From Deltaproteobacteria bacterium (GTDB taxonomy: Bacteria > Desulfobacterota > Binatia > UBA9968), in contig JACPFE010000579.1 of NCBI GenBank assembly GCA_016183145.1, forward strand, positions 1 through 7,733: a stretch of 7,733 nucleotides of DNA, read 5' to 3'. Below the pieces are notes generated by a model. The model was not told where the DNA came from and made no database searches. It saw only the letters and a program-made list of their open reading frames with translations. The stretch's first letter is position 1. The number at the start of each line of letters is the position of its first letter. A program made the translations under genes and the position numbers. Below, piece by piece: positions 1-5,565 of the stretch.

Positions 1-1
1 A

Positions 2-448
2 TTCGCACAGCCGATTCTTTCCGATTCTGCGCCGCTGCAGGGTCTCGTGCAGGACATGTTGCAAGCGAGCCTCGATATTCATTGCATGCGAGATCTCACG
101 CGCGGCGGTCTGGCCAGCGCACTGAACGAGATTGCGGCAGCGTCGCATGTGGGCTTTCGTATCTACGAGGATCGCATCCCCATCCAAAATGAGGTCAGAG
201 GCGCCTGCGAGATTCTCGGTCTCGACCCGCTGCACGTTGCCAACGAAGGCAAGTTGATCGCCATTGTAAGCCCTGAGGCCGCCGAAAAAATCTTGGTAAG
301 CATGCGGCAGAACGCGCATGGCCAGGAATCGGCGATGATCGGCGAGGTGGTCGCGGACCAACCCGGCAGGGTGTTTATGAAAACCATGGTCGGCGGCTTT
401 CGCATTGTCGATATGCTGGCGGGCGAACAGTTGCCGAGGATCTGTTGA
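2..448 (+). CDS. hypE: HypE, hydrogenase maturation (carbamoyl dehydratase), C-terminal part
   Basis: This is the last 148 codons of HypE; the N-terminal half lies before the window. HypE works in the cytoplasm with HypF: a carbamoyl group is placed on its C-terminal cysteine, dehydrated with ATP to a thiocyanate, and passed on as the CN ligand of the NiFe-hydrogenase active site. The visible part is the AIRS-C (PurM-like) domain, with the conserved block MRDLTRGGLASALNEIA near its start, a block around 'GLDPLHVANEGK' in the middle, and the diagnostic C-terminal Pro-Arg-Ile-Cys just before the TGA. The intact terminal Cys argues for a working enzyme. The family usually has MRDPTRGG; Leu replaces Pro here, a mild change. 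HypE is normally the last or near-last gene of a hyp cluster, which fits the long gene-free gap after it. Identification is firm. Confidence 0.95.
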   Translation, partial: FAQPILSDSAPLQGLVQDMLQASLDIHCMRDLTRGGLASALNEIAAASHVGFRIYEDRIPIQNEVRGACEILGLDPLHVANEGKLIAIVSPEAAEKILVSMRQNAHGQESAMIGEVVADQPGRVFMKTMVGGFRIVDMLAGEQLPRIC

Positions 449-558
449 TTGCAAAGGCTGCGATGGCTTAACGGAGTCGTTGCGCTGCGATTGCTTGACG
501 CCATGTGGAGGCTCTTGCACAAGCCTCGGTTCAATGAATCCTCGCGGAAGCTATTTGG

Positions 559-581
559 TCTTATCAACCCCTTTGATAAGA
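559..581. promoter_or_regulatory. Perfect 9-bp inverted repeat, possible operator or activator site
   Basis: TCTTATCAA (559-567) is followed by a 5-base spacer CCCCT and the exact reverse complement TTGATAAGA (573-581). No T-run follows, so it is a poor rho-independent terminator. Its centre is about 230 bases upstream of the candidate -24/-12 promoter, a little beyond the usual range for sigma-54 activator sites but still possible. The left half, TATCAACCCCTTT, is also one base away from the IHF consensus WATCAANNNNTTR. Function is inferred only from symmetry and place. Confidence 0.4.
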
Positions 582-625
582 GCTTTCCTGGCTAATCAGC
601 TCGAAACCTCTTTTAGCAAATCGGC

Positions 626-644
626 CGCCTGATCATGTCAGGCG
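626..644. other. GC-rich hairpin downstream of hypE
   Basis: CGCCTGA (626-632), loop TCATG, then TCAGGCG (638-644) form a perfect 7-bp stem. On the + strand it is followed by CAGGAAAAACTG rather than a T-run, so it is not a classical intrinsic terminator. It could stabilise the 3' end of the hyp transcript or help factor-dependent termination. It may also be chance. Confidence 0.35.
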
Positions 645-799
645 CAGGAAAAACTGCCGACCAGAAGGTTCGCATATGGGATCTTTTGGAAGGTCGTTTT
701 TCTCATTGTTGAAAAAATTCCACCCGAAAGGCCACCTTTTTTTAGCGCATATCCCAATAATTCGCACACTTCTTGATTTGCATCCATCGACGGCGTGGC

Positions 800-814
800 T
801 GGCATAGGCCTTGC
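800..814 (+). promoter_or_regulatory. Candidate sigma-54 (RpoN) -24/-12 promoter for the ATPase operon
   Basis: TGGCATAGGCCTTGC matches the sigma-54 consensus TGGCAYR-N4-TTGC in all core positions and in exact spacing: the -24 GG is at 801-802 and the -12 GC at 813-814. Transcription would start near 826, giving an 88-base leader before subunit G. No good sigma-70 pair was seen nearby: a TTGATT at 773-778 lacks a matching -10. Sigma-54 promoters need an enhancer-binding ATPase activator, so the operon would be switched by a specific signal. The motif is seen directly; its activity is inference. Confidence 0.55.
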
Positions 815-850
815 GCGATATTCCCATTGAATTTTCGCTGGCGAGAATGG

Positions 851-878
851 CATTGAGCCGAGCCGCTCGGCTCCAATG
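851..878 (+). promoter_or_regulatory. Strong hairpin in the ATPase operon leader
   Basis: GAGCCGA (855-861) pairs exactly with TCGGCTC (867-873) around a 5-base loop. CATT (851-854) pairs with AATG (875-878) across a single bulged C, giving 11 base pairs. A small GGG/CCC hairpin (881-890) follows directly. If transcription starts near 826 these lie in the 5' untranslated leader, ending 23 bases before the start codon of subunit G. They could affect message stability or translation. No known riboswitch was recognised. Confidence 0.45.
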
Positions 879-913
879 GAGGGTTTGCCCAGCAATGGGA
901 AGCAGACGACCAC

Positions 914-1237
914 ATGGACCAAACCGATGAGCCTCCGCTAAAAATCATTCGCGATAAAGAACGAGAGCTGGCGCAGCGGCTCAGGGATGCCGAGCTCAAG
1001 GCCAGAGAAAAATTGGCTGCTGCACGAGCGCGTGCCGCAGAGATCAAGATCGAGGCCGAACGCTCTGGGCAGGTTGACGCGGAGGAGTTTTTTCGTGAGG
1101 GGATCGCGCGCGTGGAGAAAGCGGCCGCGGCAATTGGCGAGGCTGCCAGCCGCGACGCCGAGCAGCTTCTGCGCATAGGGGAGAAGCAGCTCGATCGCGC
1201 AGCGCAGATCGTTGTCGGCTTTATTTTTCCCAAGTGA
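914..1237 (+). CDS. V/A-type ATPase peripheral stalk subunit G (H in archaeal naming)
   Basis: A 107-residue, highly charged protein rich in Ala, Arg and Glu, predicted to be almost wholly alpha-helical coiled coil from about residue 8 to 95, with a short hydrophobic tail (IVVGFIFPK). Subunit G pairs with subunit E to form the peripheral stalk that holds the catalytic head still while the rotor turns. Sequence alone would only say 'coiled-coil protein'. The call rests on size, composition and its place as first gene directly before subunit I, as in the Thermus-type operon. The ATG at 914 has a GGAAG at 898-902, an 11-base spacing that is somewhat long. An internal frame on the same strand and antisense frames here are shadows. 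The next gene follows after 12 bases. Confidence 0.8.
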   Translation: MDQTDEPPLKIIRDKERELAQRLRDAELKAREKLAAARARAAEIKIEAERSGQVDAEEFFREGIARVEKAAAAIGEAASRDAEQLLRIGEKQLDRAAQIVVGFIFPK

Positions 1238-1249
1238 GCCGATCGTCGT

Positions 1250-3169
1250 ATGCTTTTGCCGATGATGAAAATTCAAATTGTCGGTTCCAAGGAAAAGCTC
1301 GACGCGACTTTGCGAGCGATGCAACGTCTCGGGAGCGTACAAATCCAAGATGTCGCGGCACATGGGCAGGCGCAGGTTCTGCCGAAATTAAGCCTTGATG
1401 CGAACGCGCTTCAGCGGCGCGACCAGATCAATCCTTTGGTCGCTCGCCTCGGATCGTTCGCGGCAATTCTGCCGCCGGGTATCAAGGCTCCAGAGCTTTC
1501 CCGTGCGTATGAAGCGGTATCCTTGAAGTCCACCGAGGAACTCGTTGCGGAAGCGCAGCGAGTCGTTGGCGAGATCGGGCCCAAAAGCCAAGCGCTGGCG
1601 TTGCGCGGCGACGAGTTGCAAGCGGAGCAGGCTTCGCTCACCCGCTATCAAGCGACGCTGCGCAAAGTGGCGCCGCTTGCCGCCGAGATTCCTCGGCTTG
1701 CCGGATACGAAACCGCCGCCCTGCTCATCGAACGGCGTTCCGCCGCCGTGCTGGATCTGGTACGGCAAAAGCTCAGCGAAATAATTGGCGATAATTTCGA
1801 GCTCAGCGCGCGGCATGTCGATGAGCAAACGACCGCGGCGATAGTGGTTTTTCCAACAGAGCAGAGCGCCCGGGTCAACGCGTTGTTCGGGCGGGAAAAC
1901 ATTACCCCCCTCCGTCTGCCCCAAGAGCTGGCCGGCGCTTCATTGACGGACACGCTGGCGACGATGGCGCAGCGGCTTGCCGAGATTCCAAGGGATATTG
2001 CGCGCGTGGAAGATGAGTTGCGCCAATTAGCCGCGTCGTGGGGTTCGTCCGTGACGGTGTTGCGGGCGGCCCTGAGCGACCGCTCGGCCCAGATGGAGAT
2101 TGTCGGGATGGCGGGAGGCACGCGCTACACTTTTGTCCTGGTTGGCTGGATGCCGCGCCGTGACCTGGGCGACCTAAAGGAAGCGCTCCAGCGGCAAGCC
2201 GGCCTCGAAGTGCTGGTCGGCGAGATTAAGGTTGGCAGAGAAGAAATGAAACAGGTCCCCGTCGCCCTCGCCAATCTGCCCCCGGTAAGGCCTTTCGAGT
2301 TTTTAGTCGCGTTGGTGGCGTTGCCTCGCTACGGTGCGCTCGACCCCACGCCGCTCATGGCATTGTTTATGCCGCTCTTCTTCGGTTTGATTCTCGGTGA
2401 TATCGCTCACGGTCTCCTGCTGCTTCTCTGCGCCGTCGTCGTGCTCCGATTGTGCCGCAATCAGACTTACCGCAGGCTTGCTCAAGTCATGGTTCTCTGC
2501 GGTTTCTGGTCGCTACTATTCGGGTTCCTTTTCGGCGAGTTTCTGGGCGCCCTCGGCCGTCAGCTATTTGACCTAAAACCGCTATGGATGGAGAGGAGCG
2601 GCGCGACGATAAAATCCTTATTCGCTTTTGCCCTCGCTCTCGGCGCCGCCCATGTTCTCCTGGGATTTGCGCTGGGTATCTGGGAAGCGCTGCGCGTCAA
2701 GGCGCGCAAGGTGTTGAGTGAACGTCTCGGTAAGTTCATCGCCCTAATAGCCGTCTTTTGGCTGGTCGCAGTCGTGGCGGGGACGTTGCCGCGGGACCTG
2801 ACGACACCGGGAATCGCAACCCTTATCGTCGGCATCGCGTTGCTCAGCATACCAATGGGCTGGTTGGGTGGCATTCTCGGTCCGATTGAGACCCTCGGGC
2901 TGATCAGCAATGTTCTTTCTTATTTGCGCTTGGCCGCCATCGGTTTGTCCTCGTTTTACTTGGCCGAGGTGGCCAACCGGCTCTACGGTGTCGCGACCAA
3001 CGTCGCAGTCGGCGCCATTGTTGCGGGCCTTTTGCACGCGCTCAATCTGGCCATTGGCATTGTCAGCGCGACGATCCAGTCGTTACGTCTTCACTACGTG
3101 GAGTTTTTTAGCAAATTTTACGAGAGCGGCGGCGCACCTTTCAGGCCATTCAAGCAAAGCGGCGTATAG
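1250..3169 (+). CDS. V/A-type ATPase membrane subunit I (subunit a homologue)
   Basis: This 639-residue protein is the stator subunit that provides the ion half-channels beside the c ring. Residues 1 to about 340 are a soluble arm with long helices that contacts the peripheral stalks. The rest is a membrane domain of about seven or eight helices. Family hallmarks in order: ALDPTPLMALFMPLFFGLILGD from about 363, FGFLFGE (424-430), SYLRL with R560 (equivalent to the essential channel Arg735 of yeast Vph1), H596 in LLHALN, and R613 in the block SLRLHYVEFFSKFYESGG near the C-terminus. Length is normal for the family. The start at 1250 gives an N-terminus like other family members, but its ribosome site is weak; ATG codons at 1262 and 1265 are alternatives. 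It may be translated by coupling from subunit G, 12 bases upstream. Confidence 0.95.
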   Translation: MLLPMMKIQIVGSKEKLDATLRAMQRLGSVQIQDVAAHGQAQVLPKLSLDANALQRRDQINPLVARLGSFAAILPPGIKAPELSRAYEAVSLKSTEELVAEAQRVVGEIGPKSQALALRGDELQAEQASLTRYQATLRKVAPLAAEIPRLAGYETAALLIERRSAAVLDLVRQKLSEIIGDNFELSARHVDEQTTAAIVVFPTEQSARVNALFGRENITPLRLPQELAGASLTDTLATMAQRLAEIPRDIARVEDELRQLAASWGSSVTVLRAALSDRSAQMEIVGMAGGTRYTFVLVGWMPRRDLGDLKEALQRQAGLEVLVGEIKVGREEMKQVPVALANLPPVRPFEFLVALVALPRYGALDPTPLMALFMPLFFGLILGDIAHGLLLLLCAVVVLRLCRNQTYRRLAQVMVLCGFWSLLFGFLFGEFLGALGRQLFDLKPLWMERSGATIKSLFAFALALGAAHVLLGFALGIWEALRVKARKVLSERLGKFIALIAVFWLVAVVAGTLPRDLTTPGIATLIVGIALLSIPMGWLGGILGPIETLGLISNVLSYLRLAAIGLSSFYLAEVANRLYGVATNVAVGAIVAGLLHALNLAIGIVSATIQSLRLHYVEFFSKFYESGGAPFRPFKQSGV

Positions 3170-3183
3170 AAAGAGGAGGGAAC

Positions 3184-3417
3184 ATGGATATCAATACGGG
3201 TTTGTTGGCGATCGGCGCTGGGTTAGCGGTCGGCTTGGCAGCTCTGGCCACCGGTTGGGCGCAAGGACGGATCGGTTCCGCGGGAGCGGGCGCGCTCACG
3301 GAAAAGCCCGAGCTCTTCGGCTCGATACTCATTATGCTCGCGCTGCCGGAAACGCTCGTTATCTTGGGTTTCGCGGTGGCGGCAATGATCATTCTCCTGC
3401 TCAAAGCGGGCGGATAA
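3184..3417 (+). CDS. V/A-type ATPase proteolipid subunit K/L (c-ring subunit)
   Basis: A 77-residue, very hydrophobic protein with two membrane helices (about residues 5-36 and 46-73) joined by a polar loop (TEKPELFG). It is the ring subunit that carries the coupling ion. The carboxylate is E56, in ALPETLVIL of helix 2. Q27 in helix 1 (GWAQGRIG) aligns with the Gln ligand of Na+-type c subunits when the loop Pro residues are matched. It is a single hairpin with one Glu per hairpin, unlike the doubled four-helix proteolipid of eukaryotic V-ATPases, and has no signal peptide, unlike some Thermus-type L subunits. The start is fixed by an excellent AGGAGG at 3174-3179, four bases before the ATG. 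This strong site fits the many copies needed per complex. Confidence 0.95.
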   Translation: MDINTGLLAIGAGLAVGLAALATGWAQGRIGSAGAGALTEKPELFGSILIMLALPETLVILGFAVAAMIILLLKAGG

Positions 3418-3466
3418 AAAATCCTAACTCGCTTAGCGTAGCGGATCGAAGCGCGCAGGGATCACT

Positions 3467-4051
3467 ATGGGGCTTATCGAAATCTTACAGGCGATGGAAC
3501 AAAAGAGCGGATGGCAGATCGCGGACGTGGAAAGTGCTGCCGACCGGGAGAGTCGATCGATCATCGATAGGGCCGAGGAGGAAGCGAAGAGGATAAAGGA
3601 AAAGTACCGCGCGCGGGCCGAGGAAATGTTGCGGCCGGAACAACGCCGGCTTTTCGGCGCTGCGAAGCTAGCGGGTCAACAGCAACTAGCCGTAGCGCGT
3701 GAGACATGGCTCGATCAAGTGTTGGCCCGAGCCCAGCAGCAGCTAACGACCCTTCGTGATAGCGACGGCTATGCTAGGGGCTTTGCGCAGCTTGCCCGCG
3801 AGGCCATTACGGAAATTGGCCCTGCGGTCAACTTGGAAATCGCTCCGCGAGATGAGGAACTGATGCGCGGGATCATGGCCACGCTCGGCGTCGACGGAGA
3901 GATCGTTCCAACTCTTAACAGCTGCGGCGGAATGCGATTAACCAGCCTCGATGGATGTATCACCGTGGATAATACAGTTGAGGTAAGGTTGGAGAATGCG
4001 TGGAAAAAACTCAGGCAACGAGTGGCCGTGCTACTATCACCCTCCCCTTAA
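3467..4051 (+). CDS. V/A-type ATPase peripheral stalk subunit E
   Basis: This 194-residue protein forms the peripheral stalk with subunit G and caps the catalytic head. Residues 1 to about 90 are a charged helical arm with an EEEAKRIKEKYRARAEEM stretch. The C-terminal globular domain ends with the family signature: GGMRLTSLDGCITVDNT (about 155-171) and VEVRLENAWKKLRQRVAVLL. The last four residues, Ser-Pro-Ser-Pro, and the stop codon lie inside the repeat that begins near 4038, so the native end seems to have been replaced by repeat sequence with little loss. The ATG at 3467 has CAGGG at 3456-3460, six bases upstream. The 49-base gap after subunit K shows nothing notable. Confidence 0.9.
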   Translation: MGLIEILQAMEQKSGWQIADVESAADRESRSIIDRAEEEAKRIKEKYRARAEEMLRPEQRRLFGAAKLAGQQQLAVARETWLDQVLARAQQQLTTLRDSDGYARGFAQLAREAITEIGPAVNLEIAPRDEELMRGIMATLGVDGEIVPTLNSCGGMRLTSLDGCITVDNTVEVRLENAWKKLRQRVAVLLSPSP

Positions 4052-4123
4052 TCCCCTCCCGTCAAGGGAGGGGAGACTTCTTAGGTTCCCTCTCCCCTTG
4101 CGGGAGAGGGTAAGGGTGAGGGG
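4038..4123. repeat. Dispersed-type palindromic repeat at the E-C gene junction
   Basis: Two perfect hairpins lie side by side: TCCCCTCCC (4052-4060) with GGGAGGGGA (4066-4074), loop GTCAA; and CCCTCTCCC (4088-4096) with GGGAGAGGG (4102-4110), loop CTTGC. The outer ends are also complementary: CACCCT (4038-4043) with AGGGTG (4113-4118). The motif family (CCCTCACCCT..CCCTCTCCC-loop-GGGAGAGGG) resembles short repeats scattered between genes in many bacterial genomes. It overlaps the last codons and stop of subunit E and ends 21 bases before the start of subunit C. No T-run follows, so read-through is expected. Confidence 0.8.
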
Positions 4124-4144
4124 TAGGTAAATTGAGGAGATGTC

Positions 4145-5224
4145 GTGCCCGGCGACTACGGTTACGCCAACGCGCGCATCCGAGCCTTGAAAGCCTGCCT
4201 CTTGGATCGGCAGGCTTACGACTCGCTCATCGCCGCCGCCAGCGTCGAAGCGCTTATTCAAATGCTGGCGCGCACCGCGCATAAGCCCGACGTCGAGGCC
4301 GCGCTGTTGCGCTATGAGGGCGTTCCATGTTTGGCGGACGCATTGCGCCGAAACCTGGCGCGTACGATCGGTTCGATGCGGGGTTTTTTTGAGGGGCGAG
4401 CGCGCGAGCTCGTTGAACTGCTCGTTGCGCGCTGGGACTTGTTTAACTTGATTGCGATCTTACGCGGCCAGGCCCGTGGTGTCGCGGCAGCCGATATCCT
4501 CAGCGCGCTGGTGCCCGCGGGCACGCTTGCGGAAACGGAGCTTCGCGAACTGATCAAGCAGCCGACGATCCAGGCAACCAGCGAGTTGATGCTGACCTGG
4601 CGTCTGCCCTTTGCCGGAGCGTTGGCCGAAGCCCTGCGCCGGGCGCGAGGCGAGCTTGCCAGCGTGGAGACGCGGCTGCACGAGATCCGTTTTCGTGACG
4701 CCTTGTCGCGCCTGGGGCCGGAGCCGAACGACGAACTTGTGCGGGAGATGCTGGAGACCGAGATCGATGTGGCGAATCTAGCTCTGCTGATTCGTCTCTC
4801 GACGCTGAGGGGAGAAGTTGGACAAACAGCGGCAAGATCAAGCTCCGCTGATACAAGCAGGATGTTGATCGCCGGCGGCAGATTGCCGCTTCACTTACTC
4901 GCCGAGCTCACCGATGCGGCAAACGTTGAAACGATGGTTGGGCGACTGGCGGAAACTCCCTATGGGCGGGCGTTGCGCCGGCGCGTCGAACCGTACCGGC
5001 AGAGCGGGGATGCCACCGCGCTCGAGCGCGCCCTCGAAGAGCAGCTCGCGCTCAAGGGCATCGGCATGTTTCATCGGGATCCGCTCACCATTGGTATGGC
5101 GATCGGTTTCCTGTGGGCGAAAGCAACCGAGGCCGCTAACCTTCGCTTGATCGCCCAGGGAAAAGAGTTGGGTTGGCCGGTGGACGAAATACGAGAGCAG
5201 TTCTTCTGGTGGGGGGGAGAGTAG
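4145..5224 (+). CDS. V/A-type ATPase subunit C (AC39/d family, rotor-ring adaptor)
   Basis: A 359-residue soluble, mostly helical protein of the V-ATPase AC39 family. It forms a funnel-shaped socket that joins the central shaft to the membrane c ring. Family marks are the N-terminal DYGYANARIRALKACLL, a typical three-fold helical body, and the C-terminal AKATEAANLRLIAQGKELG followed by VDEIREQFFW. Length is in the usual range. The start is a GTG at 4145, supported by a clear GAGGAG at 4134-4139 five bases upstream and by the conserved N-terminus beginning directly after it. The gene ends in a run of seven G (5211-5217) that gives Trp-Gly-Gly-Glu-stop and also serves as ribosome site for subunit F, which starts four bases after the stop. 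Confidence 0.92.
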   Translation: MPGDYGYANARIRALKACLLDRQAYDSLIAAASVEALIQMLARTAHKPDVEAALLRYEGVPCLADALRRNLARTIGSMRGFFEGRARELVELLVARWDLFNLIAILRGQARGVAAADILSALVPAGTLAETELRELIKQPTIQATSELMLTWRLPFAGALAEALRRARGELASVETRLHEIRFRDALSRLGPEPNDELVREMLETEIDVANLALLIRLSTLRGEVGQTAARSSSADTSRMLIAGGRLPLHLLAELTDAANVETMVGRLAETPYGRALRRRVEPYRQSGDATALERALEEQLALKGIGMFHRDPLTIGMAIGFLWAKATEAANLRLIAQGKELGWPVDEIREQFFWWGGE

Positions 5225-5228
5225 AGCC

Positions 5229-5561
5229 ATGGCGAAGGTAGCGGTGATCTCACAGCCGGCACTGGCAGCGGGCTTCGCTTTAGCTGGGGTCGATGCCTAT
5301 CCCGCGACCTCGGCAGCGGAAGCGAAAAAACTGCTTACAGCGCTCATGGGGGAATCGGAAGTGGGCATTGTCGCGGTTGACGCCGGCTATTTAGGCGCGT
5401 TCGATGAGGTCACCCGGCGCTGCGCGAGGGAGAGTCACAGGCCGGTGATCGTGGCGCTGCCCAGCGGCGTTCCGACCGCGGCAGGCGAGCGGCCGAGCGA
5501 GCAGATTGCTGAGATGATCCGGCGCGCGATCGGCTTCCGCATTAGCTTTAAGGAAGGTTAG
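5229..5561 (+). CDS. V/A-type ATPase subunit F (central shaft)
   Basis: A 110-residue small alpha/beta protein. Subunit F binds subunit D in the central shaft and can modulate ATP hydrolysis. Recognisable features are the beta-strand start AKVAVIS, the following GFALAGVDAYPA, the strand VGIVAVDAGYL, PVIVALPSGVP with the usual Pro after the strand, and a C-terminal helix ending in IRRAIGFRISF, as is typical (raiGf-ik). The gene is packed between C and A with four-base gaps on both sides, which suggests translational coupling. Its 3' end (AGGAAGG at 5551-5557) supplies the ribosome site for subunit A. Confidence 0.92.
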   Translation: MAKVAVISQPALAAGFALAGVDAYPATSAAEAKKLLTALMGESEVGIVAVDAGYLGAFDEVTRRCARESHRPVIVALPSGVPTAAGERPSEQIAEMIRRAIGFRISFKEG

Positions 5562-5565
5562 GCGA

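Larger units (their letters stand above)
449..913. other. Gene-free region between hypE and the ATPase operon
   Basis: These 465 bases carry no convincing gene. The reading frames present on either strand resemble no protein family I know and lack good ribosome sites. The region holds three inverted repeats (559-581, 626-644, 851-878), a T-rich stretch at 737-743, a 7-base direct repeat CGCATAT at 671-677 and 746-752, and a candidate sigma-54 promoter at 800-814. The likely role is to end hyp transcription and start the ATPase operon. Confidence 0.7.

Noticed and set aside
405..632. Plus-strand frame of 75 residues overlapping the end of hypE
   Set aside because: It overlaps hypE out of frame, is Cys/Ser-rich without family resemblance and runs through two of the inverted repeats.
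727..743. AAAGG-CCA-CCTTT followed by a T-run, terminator-like
   Set aside because: The stem is only five base pairs with a three-base loop and is nearly 280 bases after hypE; too weak to call an intrinsic terminator.
633..922. Overlapping minus-strand reading frames in the hypE-ATPase gap
   Set aside because: They have no recognisable family, no good ribosome site and overlap the candidate promoter and leader; they look like chance open frames.
1388..1924. Long antisense frame of 178 residues inside the subunit I gene
   Set aside because: It is a shadow of the strongly supported subunit I frame in GC-rich DNA; no family features. The same holds for the other antisense frames in the ATPase genes.
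2910..3596. 228-residue plus-strand frame across the I-K-E junctions
   Set aside because: It runs out of frame through three well-supported genes, is rich in Arg/Ser as expected of an off-frame reading, and has no ribosome site.
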